Assembly: GCA_017860085.1 (NCBI GenBank)
Contig: JAFNAJ010000013.1
Coordinates: 1-15,444 of the forward strand
Direction: 5' to 3'
Length of the DNA stretch: 15,444 nt
Source: Acidobacteriota bacterium
GTDB lineage: Bacteria; Acidobacteriota; Vicinamibacteria; Vicinamibacterales; JAFNAJ01
The translations under genes and the position numbers were made by a program. The number at the start of each line of letters is the position of its first letter. Within the stretch, counting starts at the first letter, position 1. Below are positions 1-7,811 of the stretch, in pieces. Below the pieces are notes generated by a model that saw only the letters and a list, made by a program, of their open reading frames with translations, had not been told where the DNA came from and made no database searches.

Positions 1-17
1 TTTCGTGGGAGGTTGGG

Positions 18-3002
18 ATGAGACTGCGGCTCCCCATCCTGGCGGCCGTGCTGACGCTGGTGCTCGCTCCAGCGGTTGGCTTGGCGCAGCAGCAGACAGG
101 CAACATCGGCGGTCGTGTCACCGACAACTCGGGCGCTGTCCTGCCCGGTGTCACGGTGACCATCACTGGGCCCGGGCTGATCCAGCCGCGCGTGCTCACG
201 ACGTCGGAGACCGGGTCGTACAGCGCCCCGAACATTCCGATCGGTGACTACTCGATCAGGTTCGAGCTGGCCGGCTTCCGGACGGTGGTGACCCAGGACA
301 TCCGGATCACCATCGGGTTCAACGCGGAGGTCAACGCCCAGCTCGAGGTGTCCGCCGTGGAGGAGACCATCACGGTCACCGGCGAGAGCCCCATTGTCGA
401 CACCAAGGGCACTTCCGCGAAGACCACGTTCGACATCGAGACCCTGCAGAACATCCCGTCGGCGCGGGACCCGTGGGTGATGCTCGAGCGGGCTCCGGCG
501 ATCGCCATGGACCGCGTGAACGTCGGGGGCACCCAGTCGGGCCAGCAGTCGGGCTACGTCTCGCGCGGATCGGGGAGCACCAACAACAAGTGGGCCATCG
601 ACGGCGTGGACGTCACCGACATGTCGGCCACGGGCGCCTCGCCCATCTACTACGACTTCGACATGCTGCAGGAGATGCAGGTGACCACGGGCGGGGCCGA
701 CGCGTCGCAGCAGACGGGCGGTGTGGGCATCAACTTCGTAACCCGCTCGGGCACCGACCGCTTCCGTGGATCGGGCCGCTACTACATCACCGACGACAGC
801 ATGCAGGGCGACAACCTCACCGACGAGATCAAGCTTCAGCGGTCGGGCTCGGGTGCACCCATTCAGAACATCAAGGACTACGGGTTCGAGGTGGGCGGCC
901 CCATCGTGAAGAGCCGGCTCTGGTATTGGGGCAGCTACGGCAAGCAGGACATCAAGGCCGGGATCGTGGGCTTCTACCTGCCCACGCCCGAGTGCCAGCA
1001 GATGAAGAAGGACCTCGCGGCCAACCCGCTGGCGCCCTATTCCACCGACGAGCAGCGTGCCTGCCTCGGCACCGACGGCACGGAACTGAACAACTACAAC
1101 TGGAAGATCAGCTGGGTGCCGGTTCAGAACAACCGGTTCAGCTTCCAGAACACCTGGGCCGAGAAGTTCAAGAATGCGCGCAACGCGGCCGACACGCGTC
1201 CGATCGAGACCACGTGGCGGCAGAAGGCCGTGTCTGGCGACTACGGCACGTTCGGCTGGGACGTGGGGCCGTCGCCGTTCTGGAAGATCGGTGACCAGCA
1301 CGTCATCAACGACCGCTGGCTCGTCGACTTCCAGTACTCGCACCTCGGCAACAACTTCATCCTCGACTTCCACGAGGACAGCCTCAACGACGTCCAGCCG
1401 GTGTACGAGATCAACACGGGCGTCTGGGGCCGGTCCTACAACCGGTCGGGCCCGTACATCCGGCCGACCACGAGTTACGACTTCACGACGAACTACTTCC
1501 TGCCCAGCGTGGCCGGTGGCGATCACGCCTTCAAGGCGGGCTTGCGCTACCGCACCGCGCCGGCGCACTCCGAGACACACTGGGGCGGCAACACGGTGGC
1601 GGCGTTCCGCAACGGCGTGCCGGCCGAGGCGTGGCTCTACCGCGACTCGATTACCGACTACGACCTGAAGACCTGGGCGTTCTACGTGCAGGACACGTAC
1701 ACGGTCAACCGGTTCACGCTCAACCTGGGGATCCGGTTCGACCACCAGGAGGACAGCGCGCTGTCGTCGTCGGTGCCGGCGCACCCGTTCGCGCCGCAGT
1801 GGCTACCGGCCGTCACCTTCCCGGGCGCCGACTCCGGCGTGGCGTGGAACAACTGGTCCCCGCGGCTGGGCCTGACCTACGACATCCAGGGCAACGGCCA
1901 CACGGTGGCCAAGGCGTCGTACGCGACCTACTACGGCCAGATGGCACCGGGTTCGCTGGCGGGCATCCTCAACCCTGTCACCGAAGCTGAAATCGACTTC
2001 CGATGGAACGACCTCAACGGCGACCAGACCGTCCAGGGCAATGAGGTCGACTACGCGTCGGGCTGGCTCTACTACGGGGGCAACTACAACCCGAACAACC
2101 CGAGCTTCGTCGGCACCGCCAACACGGTGGACCCGGACATCAAGAACGACCGCACGCGGGAGTTCATCATCGGCCTCGACCACGAGCTGTTCTCCGGCTT
2201 CGCGGTGGGCGCGACCTACATATGGCGCAAGTACGACCAGTTCCTGTGGGACGACCGCGTCAACTTCGGGAGCAGTGACTACGTGGCCCGGACCTTCACG
2301 CCGGCGGCCTCGGCGTGCCCCAACGTCGGGTCGAGATGCGAGACGGTCACCTACTATGAACCGACGCGCTCAATCCCCTCGCTGCGCGTTCGCACCAACC
2401 GTCCGGACTACTATCGTGACTACAACGGGTTCGAGTTGTCGGCCATGAAGCGCTACTCTCGCCGCTGGTCGGCGAGCGTCAGCCTTGCCTACAACGACGC
2501 CGTGGAGAACTACGCCTCGCCGGACTCGTACGAAGACCCGACCAACATCGACAAGCTCGACGGCGGGCAGTTCGCACCCGAGTCGGGCGGCAGCGGCATC
2601 GACAACATCTTCACCAACGCCAAGTGGCTCTTCAAGGCCAACGGCCTCTACACGATGTTCTGGGACATCGGTGTGGCCGCCAACGTCCAGTACCGCCAGG
2701 GTTATCCGTTCCCGCAGGCCATCCTGAGCCCGACCCGGGCGAACGGCGCCGGCCGGGCGACCGTGCTCCTCGACACGATGGGCGACGTGCGCTTCGACGA
2801 CCTGTTCGTCATGGACCTGAGGTTCGACAAGTCGTTCGGGTTCGGGACGCTGAAGATCATCCCGAGCATGGACATCTTCAACCTCACCAACACGAACACC
2901 GTGCTGGCCCGGAGGAGAAACCAGAACGCGACGAATGCGAACTACATCAGCGGCATCGTGGCGCCGCGGGTGATCCGGTTCGGCGTGCGCGTAACCTGGT
3001 AA
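18..3002 (+). CDS. Oar-like TonB-dependent receptor with N-terminal carboxypeptidase-regulatory-like domain
   Basis: This is a predicted outer-membrane receptor of 994 residues. A signal peptide covers about residues 1-23, with a hydrophobic core and likely cleavage at GLA|QQQ. A carboxypeptidase-regulatory-like beta-sandwich follows (about 27-112, from GNIGGRVTDNSGAVLPGVTV). Next is the short stretch EETITVTGESPIVDT, typical of acidobacterial receptors, then a plug domain (about 125-250) and a long aromatic-rich beta-barrel ending in the terminal tryptophan of VRVTW, as expected for BAM-dependent insertion. Family members import large ligands using TonB energy; the ligand cannot be told from sequence, and no TonB or SusD-like partner is in view. 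The ATG is supported by GGGAGG five bases upstream. The gene is monocistronic as seen, closing at a strong terminator. The family call is firm; the substrate is unknown. Confidence 0.93.
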   Translation: MRLRLPILAAVLTLVLAPAVGLAQQQTGNIGGRVTDNSGAVLPGVTVTITGPGLIQPRVLTTSETGSYSAPNIPIGDYSIRFELAGFRTVVTQDIRITIGFNAEVNAQLEVSAVEETITVTGESPIVDTKGTSAKTTFDIETLQNIPSARDPWVMLERAPAIAMDRVNVGGTQSGQQSGYVSRGSGSTNNKWAIDGVDVTDMSATGASPIYYDFDMLQEMQVTTGGADASQQTGGVGINFVTRSGTDRFRGSGRYYITDDSMQGDNLTDEIKLQRSGSGAPIQNIKDYGFEVGGPIVKSRLWYWGSYGKQDIKAGIVGFYLPTPECQQMKKDLAANPLAPYSTDEQRACLGTDGTELNNYNWKISWVPVQNNRFSFQNTWAEKFKNARNAADTRPIETTWRQKAVSGDYGTFGWDVGPSPFWKIGDQHVINDRWLVDFQYSHLGNNFILDFHEDSLNDVQPVYEINTGVWGRSYNRSGPYIRPTTSYDFTTNYFLPSVAGGDHAFKAGLRYRTAPAHSETHWGGNTVAAFRNGVPAEAWLYRDSITDYDLKTWAFYVQDTYTVNRFTLNLGIRFDHQEDSALSSSVPAHPFAPQWLPAVTFPGADSGVAWNNWSPRLGLTYDIQGNGHTVAKASYATYYGQMAPGSLAGILNPVTEAEIDFRWNDLNGDQTVQGNEVDYASGWLYYGGNYNPNNPSFVGTANTVDPDIKNDRTREFIIGLDHELFSGFAVGATYIWRKYDQFLWDDRVNFGSSDYVARTFTPAASACPNVGSRCETVTYYEPTRSIPSLRVRTNRPDYYRDYNGFELSAMKRYSRRWSASVSLAYNDAVENYASPDSYEDPTNIDKLDGGQFAPESGGSGIDNIFTNAKWLFKANGLYTMFWDIGVAANVQYRQGYPFPQAILSPTRANGAGRATVLLDTMGDVRFDDLFVMDLRFDKSFGFGTLKIIPSMDIFNLTNTNTVLARRRNQNATNANYISGIVAPRVIRFGVRVTW

Positions 3003-3030
3003 CACACCGGCTGGCACCAGTACACGTTCA

Positions 3031-3059
3031 GGGGCGGGGGATACTCCCCGCCCCTTTTT
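3031..3059 (+). terminator. Intrinsic terminator of the TonB-dependent receptor gene
   Basis: A perfect 9-bp GC stem (GGGGCGGGG, 3031-3039, pairing with 3046-3054) has a 6-base loop and is followed at once by TTTTT (3055-3059). It starts 29 bases after the receptor stop codon. The stem and T-run are oriented for plus-strand transcription. Confidence 0.9.
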
Positions 3060-3066
3060 CCCCCAG

Positions 3067-3088
3067 GCGCAGGTCTGAAGACCTGCGC
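3067..3088. repeat. REP-like palindrome, copy 1
   Basis: A perfect 9-bp stem (GCGCAGGTC) closes a TGAA loop. On the minus strand its left flank reads GGTAGCGCAGG, matching the flank of copy 3 at 9081-9090. The TAG of that flank is the stop codon of the DJ-1/PfpI gene (3088-3090). It sits between two converging genes, just past the receptor terminator. The same core recurs near 3758 and 9084, so it is a dispersed element rather than a gene-specific terminator. Confidence 0.75.
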
Positions 3089-3690
3089 TACCGCAGCCTC
3101 GCCGGCGCCGCGTGCTCGACCCTCGTTCCGAGCAACGGCAGAAACGCGGCGAGCCACTGTGGGTGCGCGGGCCACGCCGGTGCTGTGACCAGGTTGCCGT
3201 CGACGACGGCCTGATCCACCGGGATGTCGGCGTATGTCGCACCGGCACGGGTCACGTCGGGCCCGCACGCGGGATAAGCCGAGCAGGTGCGCCCCTCGAG
3301 CACTCCGGCAGCGGCCAGAACCTGCGCGCCGTGGCACACCGCGGCAATCGGCTTCGCTGCGCCTGCGAAGTGCTTCACGATCTCGATCACGCGCGGGTTG
3401 AGGCGGATGTACTCCGGCGCGCGGCCGCCAGGAATGACGAGTGCGTCGTACATGCGCTCCTGCACCTCGTCAAAGGTCGCGTTCAACTGGAAGTTGTGAC
3501 CCGGCTTCTCGGTGTAGGTCTGGTCGCCCTCGAAGTCGTGCACCGCCGTGCGCACCTTCTCGCCCGTCTTCTTCCCCGGACACACGGCGTGCACGGTGTG
3601 ACCCACCATCTGCAGCGCTTGAAAGGGCACCATGACCTCATAGTCCTCGACGAAGTCACCAACCAGCATGAGGATGCGGCGTCCAGACAT
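3088..3690 (-). CDS. DJ-1/PfpI family protein (class I glutamine amidotransferase-like)
   Basis: The protein has 200 residues, the usual size for PfpI/DJ-1 proteins. The nucleophile-elbow motif AVCHGAQ puts the reactive cysteine at C119 with H120 next to it. The N-terminal strand ends in FVEDYE, where E15 or E18 matches the acidic residue that tunes the cysteine in the family, and DALVIPGGRAPEY is the conserved central strand and turn. Members act as cytoplasmic glyoxalase III, deglycase-like or stress proteins, some as proteases; which activity applies here cannot be read. Start choice: ATG at 3690 has a perfect AAGGAGG six bases upstream, and a longer in-frame reading to about 3759 lacks such support. 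The TAG stop lies inside a REP-like palindrome, so the last residues may have been set by repeat insertion. Confidence 0.9.
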   Translation of the reverse strand: MSGRRILMLVGDFVEDYEVMVPFQALQMVGHTVHAVCPGKKTGEKVRTAVHDFEGDQTYTEKPGHNFQLNATFDEVQERMYDALVIPGGRAPEYIRLNPRVIEIVKHFAGAAKPIAAVCHGAQVLAAAGVLEGRTCSAYPACGPDVTRAGATYADIPVDQAVVDGNLVTAPAWPAHPQWLAAFLPLLGTRVEHAAPARLR

Positions 3691-3696
3691 GCAGAA

Positions 3697-3703
3697 CCTC
3701 CTT
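3697..3703 (-). promoter_or_regulatory. Shine-Dalgarno AAGGAGG that fixes the DJ-1/PfpI start
   Basis: On the minus strand AAGGAGG lies six bases before the ATG at 3690. It is the strongest ribosome binding site in the window and rules out the upstream in-frame starts. Confidence 0.85.
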
Positions 3704-3757
3704 GAAAATCGACTCGCCGATTGTCGCACGGGCAACCGTCCAGAACCACCGCCTGCC

Positions 3758-3780
3758 ACGCACGCCTGAAGGCCTGCGCC
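3758..3780. repeat. REP-like palindrome, copy 2 (imperfect)
   Basis: GCACGCC, a TGAA loop and GGCCTGC form a 7-bp stem with one mismatch, extended on one side by GCC. Core and loop match copies 1 and 3. It lies in the 230-base divergent gap between the DJ-1/PfpI and nucleotidyltransferase genes. Here it is near 5' ends, so it cannot be a terminator for a neighbouring gene. Confidence 0.55.
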
Positions 3781-3882
3781 ACCGGGATCGCGCTCGCAAG
3801 CAGACGTCGGGGCTGATCTTCTGGTCGGCCGCAGCCGGCCTCGAGACGGGCCGCTGCACTGGAGGTGCGTGCGGGGGCACGT

Positions 3883-3911
3883 TTGACGGCCTCAGAGCCT
3901 CCTCGTAGAGT
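3883..3911 (+). promoter_or_regulatory. Candidate sigma-70 promoter for the nucleotidyltransferase gene
   Basis: TTGACG (3883-3888) and TAGAGT (3906-3911) are separated by exactly 17 bases on the plus strand. The expected transcription start is near 3918, only a few bases before the GTG at 3921. The transcript would be almost leaderless, which fits the lack of a good Shine-Dalgarno there. This is a pattern match only. Confidence 0.45.
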
Positions 3912-3920
3912 ACGGCGGAA

Positions 3921-5018
3921 GTGTCCGAGGCGACGTTCGACGACATCTGCCTGCTGGTGCGCCTCGTCCGCGGCGATTCCGGCCGCATCGAGCGCGGCTT
4001 GACGACCCCCTCTGCGTCGCTTGGTCGGCTTGCTGAAGCGGCCGTGGCCGGAGGGTTCTCGGTGGTGCTGCTGCGGGCACTCCAAGCCCACGGACTGCAG
4101 ACCCACGTCTCGACCGCGCACGTCGAGGCCCTCGAGGCGCGGTGCGATCGGCAGCGGGCGCGGTCCCGCTTGCTGCTCGAGGCACTCCCACAACTGAGCG
4201 ACAAGTTCTCGTCAGCCGGCCTGCCTCTGCTGTTGCTCAAAGGGCCGTACCTTGCCTCGCGGTTCTATGGAGACATCGACGCCCGCGAGTTCGTCGACTT
4301 GGATCTGCTGGTGCCGGGCGCCAGTCGCGCGCGAGCGTGTCGGCTGCTCGAATCGGCCGGCTACACGCGGCGATCGCGCGTCGTTCTCGGTGAGAGCCTC
4401 ACGAGCCGTTTCGTGCATGGATTCGACTTTGCGCTCGGTGGCGCGAACGTAGACCTACACTGGTGCCTGTCTCGCCACCCGTCGATTCACATGGACGAAT
4501 CGGGCCTCTGGCAGGGACGGCAGTCGTATCCCGTTGCCGGGCGCGTCTACGACGTGCTCGGCGACGGGCACGAGGTCGTGTTCGAGGCCCTTTCCCTGCT
4601 CCGCGACATCGAGCGGGGCCGACCGAAGATCAAGAACGTGCTGGACCTCATCCAGGTCGCCTCGGCCATCGATGCTTCCATCGACTGGGATGGCCTCCTC
4701 GATCGCGGCCGAACCAATGGCACCTTCGGCCCCTTGGTCAACGTCCTTGGCCTCTGCCTCGATGGGGCTGACGCCCACGACCTGGCACCACGTCTCAGCG
4801 CAGCGCTGGCGCGTCACGACGACCGTCTCGTGAGGGCGCGCCCGTCGGGTTCGCCGCTGGGCTTCGCCCCCGCCGCGCTGACCATTGGCAACAAGGGGTG
4901 GTCGGCGCGTGTCCACGACACGCCCGCGATCACCTGGTTCCTGTGGTGGGCACTGTCCCTGCCGTTCCGCATGGCCGTCCACCGGCGCCCGCCGCGCCCG
5001 TCGCGTGCGGCCGACTAG
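3921..5018 (+). CDS. Uncharacterised nucleotidyltransferase family protein (NTP_transf_5-like)
   Basis: This 365-residue protein has the layout of the NTP_transf_5 (PF14907-type) family. A helical N-terminal part is followed by LPLLLLKGPYLASRFY (K107-G108) and VDLDLLVP, whose D126 and D128 are the metal-binding pair of the nucleotidyltransferase fold. VDLHW carries a third carboxylate (D178). A helical C-terminal half follows, with a hydrophobic amphipathic stretch at about 337-352 that may touch the membrane. Family members often lie beside HprK-like kinases in peptide-modification or polysaccharide clusters; their substrates are mostly unknown. Here it converges on a four-gene operon starting with an HprK-like gene and shares stop bases with its last gene. 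The start is GTG with a weak ribosome site. A later start is possible, but the fold begins well inside. Confidence 0.8.
   Translation: MSEATFDDICLLVRLVRGDSGRIERGLTTPSASLGRLAEAAVAGGFSVVLLRALQAHGLQTHVSTAHVEALEARCDRQRARSRLLLEALPQLSDKFSSAGLPLLLLKGPYLASRFYGDIDAREFVDLDLLVPGASRARACRLLESAGYTRRSRVVLGESLTSRFVHGFDFALGGANVDLHWCLSRHPSIHMDESGLWQGRQSYPVAGRVYDVLGDGHEVVFEALSLLRDIERGRPKIKNVLDLIQVASAIDASIDWDGLLDRGRTNGTFGPLVNVLGLCLDGADAHDLAPRLSAALARHDDRLVRARPSGSPLGFAPAALTIGNKGWSARVHDTPAITWFLWWALSLPFRMAVHRRPPRPSRAAD
5015..5018. other. CTAG shared as both stop codons of convergent genes
   Basis: The plus-strand TAG of the nucleotidyltransferase gene is 5016-5018, and the minus-strand TAG of the small glycosyltransferase-like gene is the complement of 5015-5017. 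The palindrome CTAG serves both, so the two convergent units have no spacer and no room for a terminator between them. Confidence 0.95.
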
Positions 5019-5740
5019 TGTCGGGCTCGCAGTTCACCCATCAGATCGCGCATCATCGCCACGTACGGCTCGCACCAGGCCAACTCCTGGGGAATCGGCT
5101 TCCGGTAGAGCCGCTGATATCGGCGGCACTTCCGAAGCAGGCCAGCTCTCGACGCGACTCTCCGTAGCGAGGTCTGCGACGCGAGTGTGCGGTTCATGAC
5201 GCTCAGGTGCCTGTCGAGACGCTTCACCGCGTGCGGATTCGCCACGAACCACCGACTCGCCTTGACGTGGCTCCCGATGAGCGGTCCGGCGTCATCTTCC
5301 ATCACGACGGCGTAGTTGTTGGTCGTGCAGAGCCATTTCGGCGGCGTTCGCGGAAACAGGGCCCGCCGGATGAGGCCGAGCTCGTGTGGCAGCGAGATCG
5401 GCACCTCGATGAAGCGGCTCGGCCAGTAGTATCCGAGGTGCCTCCCGTCGGCCGCGCCTTCGAGCGTCGCGGCCATCTCCGGCGAGAACCAGTCATCGTC
5501 ATCGCAGGGCACGACGATGGACCCAGCTGGAAGCTCCTCGTGGGGCGCGCAGACCGCACCAGGAATGCGCGAAAGGTTGACCGTGGCAATCCGCGTCAGC
5601 TCGCGACGGAACACGTGGAACGGCACGTCGAACGTAGCGTCCCACAACTCCACCGCCGGTCTGATCCCGTCAGGAAGCTGGGCACGGACCGCCCGCTCGT
5701 CCCCCCAGTCGGTCGTCTGCCGGATGACGATGAAGATCAT
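5015..5740 (-). CDS. Small glycosyltransferase-like protein with DDDD motif
   Basis: This is the last gene of the four-gene operon, 241 residues. The only clear motif is VVPCDDDDWFSPEM (D80-D83), which resembles the metal-binding acidic motif of GT-A-fold glycosyltransferases, for example the DDDD of putative rhamnosyltransferase-like proteins. Before it lie a short beta-strand start (MIFIVIRQT) and a region rich in R and H; after it, GYYWPSRFIEVP and a basic C-terminal tail with CRRYQRLYRK. It probably transfers a sugar from a nucleotide donor, but the acceptor is unknown and the family match is weak. The ATG overlaps the stop of the upstream glycosyltransferase as ATGA, implying translational coupling. 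An open frame extends far upstream, but that part is the shadow of the neighbour gene. Confidence 0.68.
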   Translation of the reverse strand: MIFIVIRQTTDWGDERAVRAQLPDGIRPAVELWDATFDVPFHVFRRELTRIATVNLSRIPGAVCAPHEELPAGSIVVPCDDDDWFSPEMAATLEGAADGRHLGYYWPSRFIEVPISLPHELGLIRRALFPRTPPKWLCTTNNYAVVMEDDAGPLIGSHVKASRWFVANPHAVKRLDRHLSVMNRTLASQTSLRRVASRAGLLRKCRRYQRLYRKPIPQELAWCEPYVAMMRDLMGELRARH

Positions 5741-6954
5741 GGCATGAGGGAGACGATCCGCTCGATGACGCTCTTGCGGGCCCGGATTGTCTCGAGCTCC
5801 CAGCGTCGTGCCTCGCCGAGCCTGGCGATCATGCCTTCCCGGTCGGAGGCAACACGGTTGAGCGCCGTGCGAACGTGCGAGGCATCGATCCTGGTGCGTG
5901 GCGCACCGACGAGCGGCACCGAAAGGCCCAGCTCCTCGCACCGTTTCGCCAGCACCGGCTGATCCCAGAAGAACGGATACGAGATCATCGGCACGCCGTG
6001 GAAGATCGCCTCGTGGGTCGAGTTCAGCCCCTGGTGGGTGATGTGCACCGAGGCCTCGCGCAGCACGTTCCACTGATCGACGTAAGGTTCGACGCGCACA
6101 TTGGTTCCCGCCAAGCCAGAGGCGTGCTCCATGGGACCGGCGCCCCCGAAGCTGATCAGGGCCCTCGTGCCGCTCATCTGCGACACGGCGTCGGCGATCG
6201 CGTGAAGGGCCTCGAGCGCCTCGCGCTCGTAGTAGCGCCAGACCACCGTGCCGAAGGACGCGTAGATGCGAAGGGTGGACGGCGCGGCGGCGCCCCAGAA
6301 TCCGGAGGCGACCGCCGACTGGGCGTGTGAAGGCCACAGGGAGCCGAAGAACACCACCGGCTCGAAGACCTTCCGGTCTTCGGTCCCCAGGAACTCCGGC
6401 GGCTCACAATACACGTTGAGGTCACGACTCCACCCCGACGCGTACGAGAACGGCGACGCGTCGGGCATGCCGTGGCGCTCGCGCAGCGTGTGCACCGCAC
6501 TCCAGCATGCATCGGCGATCTGCACGGGCACGTCACGCTGCACGGCCTCGATGGTCCGCGCGGGCACGAGGTTGTGCCCGGCGCACACGTTGACCCTGGG
6601 GACGCCGAGATGGTTGGCGACCACCACCCCGATCACCGCGAAGCTGTCGTGCACGACGAGGCCTGGCCGAAGCGGTCGCACCTCTTCGACGATCGCATCG
6701 CCGTAGCGCCCGGCAAAGCTGACGTACCGGGCCGACCACGGGACTGTTGTCGAGTCGACGTTGTCAACAGGACGGCCTTCGAACAGGTCGACGAATTGCG
6801 CGCCGGCGAGGGTGACGTGCTCGCGGAAGGACGCGTCCGTGAAGACGTACGTCGAGACGCCGGCATCCACCAAGCCCGCGATGAGCGGCTGCAGCCGGTT
6901 GAAATGGCCTCGAAGCGGCATCGCGAAGACGACGGCGGCGGTCGGTGCCTTCAT
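5737..6954 (-). CDS. GT1-family glycosyltransferase (MGT/UGT type)
   Basis: A 405-residue GT-B enzyme that should move a sugar from a UDP- or other NDP-sugar to a hydroxyl on a small molecule. The N-terminal acceptor domain opens with AMPLRGHFNRLQPL, where H17 is the likely catalytic base, and VHDSF offers D103 as its partner. The C-terminal donor domain has the GT1 signature: ITHQGLNSTHEAIFHGVPM (about 305-323), then FFWDQP, where D331-Q332 contact the sugar. The length is normal for the bacterial macrolide-glycosyltransferase group. A Q replaces the G often seen in the HGG of that signature. It overlaps its neighbours by ATGA on both sides, so it is third in a coupled operon behind two kinase-like genes. 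The acceptor is not identifiable. Confidence 0.88.
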   Translation of the reverse strand: MKAPTAAVVFAMPLRGHFNRLQPLIAGLVDAGVSTYVFTDASFREHVTLAGAQFVDLFEGRPVDNVDSTTVPWSARYVSFAGRYGDAIVEEVRPLRPGLVVHDSFAVIGVVVANHLGVPRVNVCAGHNLVPARTIEAVQRDVPVQIADACWSAVHTLRERHGMPDASPFSYASGWSRDLNVYCEPPEFLGTEDRKVFEPVVFFGSLWPSHAQSAVASGFWGAAAPSTLRIYASFGTVVWRYYEREALEALHAIADAVSQMSGTRALISFGGAGPMEHASGLAGTNVRVEPYVDQWNVLREASVHITHQGLNSTHEAIFHGVPMISYPFFWDQPVLAKRCEELGLSVPLVGAPRTRIDASHVRTALNRVASDREGMIARLGEARRWELETIRARKSVIERIVSLMP

Positions 6955-7811
6955 TCGATGCCGGTTTGCTCGATCGCGGCGAGCTCCGTCAACCGCTCGA
7001 CCGGGACCCGCGCACTTGCAGGAGCCACCCGCAAGCGGAAGCTGGCGCTCATCACCACCGCGGCGATGCGCCAGAACTGCGGGGCCTCGAGAGGCTCGGT
7101 CGAGGGCATGCGCTGCGCGTAAGCATTCTGAAACCGGTCCCACGCCATCGTTGGCAGCCCCCAGCGGTACCAAGCTCGCGCCACGTCGAATGCCAGTGAC
7201 CCGACCCGCAGGCGGTCGTTGTCGAAGACCTGAAGATGACCCGACTCGTCAATGGCCATGTTCTCGCCGCAGAAATCGACGTGGATCAAGCCCACACAGG
7301 CCTGATGGGGATCGAATCGCTCGAGGATGTCGCGGAGCCGAAGCACGTGAGGCATCTCGAGACAGCCGTCAGCGAGAAGGGCACTGAGACCCCGCTCGGC
7401 GTTCTCCCGCCAGGGGGCTGTGTCCTCGCGCGCGGAAGGCCTGGCGCCGTCCACGGGCGTCGTGTGAAGCGCGGCGAGCAGCGCGGCCCCATCGACGAGA
7501 TGTGTTCCATCGGGAACTCGATGCCCGAGCACCTCACCCTCGATCCACTCCTCGAACAGAACCCGGCCCTGCCTTCTGAACGCGCGCAGGAATCCGCAGG
7601 GCAGACGCTGCTGGAGGTCGAAGAGCCGACGGGCCGTGTCCTCGTTCTCGAGACTCCGCAGCTTGATTGTCGAGCCGGACGCGAGATCGAGCCTGTACAC
7701 CGCCCGTCCGATGCCCGGCGAGCGAATGGTCGACAGCTCGCGCACACGGCGGACCGCCAAGCCGGTGCCCGCGATGGCTGCAGCAACGTCCGGGTCCATG
7801 CGGTCGCTCAT
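6951..7811 (-). CDS. APH/ChoK-fold phosphotransferase
   Basis: A 286-residue kinase-like protein of the aminoglycoside phosphotransferase/choline kinase fold. K50 in GSTIKLRS is the likely ATP lysine, and LFEEWIEGE (about 85-93) is the hinge region. LIHVDFCGENMAI is the Brenner motif, with catalytic D179 and metal-binding N184, and VFDNDRLRVGSLAFD supplies the second metal aspartate (D197 or D199). All catalytic residues are present, so it should be an active small-molecule kinase; resistance to an aminoglycoside is not implied, since the fold serves many substrates. The start at 7811 overlaps the HprK-like stop as ATGA; a second methionine four codons on (MDPDV) is possible. Its own stop overlaps the glycosyltransferase start. 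The context suggests it phosphorylates an intermediate that is then glycosylated. Confidence 0.85.
   Translation of the reverse strand: MSDRMDPDVAAAIAGTGLAVRRVRELSTIRSPGIGRAVYRLDLASGSTIKLRSLENEDTARRLFDLQQRLPCGFLRAFRRQGRVLFEEWIEGEVLGHRVPDGTHLVDGAALLAALHTTPVDGARPSAREDTAPWRENAERGLSALLADGCLEMPHVLRLRDILERFDPHQACVGLIHVDFCGENMAIDESGHLQVFDNDRLRVGSLAFDVARAWYRWGLPTMAWDRFQNAYAQRMPSTEPLEAPQFWRIAAVVMSASFRLRVAPASARVPVERLTELAAIEQTGIE

Noticed and set aside
3702..3908. A 68-codon plus-strand reading frame between the DJ-1/PfpI and nucleotidyltransferase genes, considered as a peptide precursor
   Set aside because: It starts at a TTG inside the neighbour's ribosome site, runs through the REP-like palindrome, and lacks a leader/core pattern; it ends inside the predicted promoter.
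6951..7811. Aminoglycoside resistance gene
   Set aside because: The APH fold alone does not show this; its context with glycosyltransferases and an HprK-like gene points to biosynthesis, and no resistance-enzyme-specific motif was seen.
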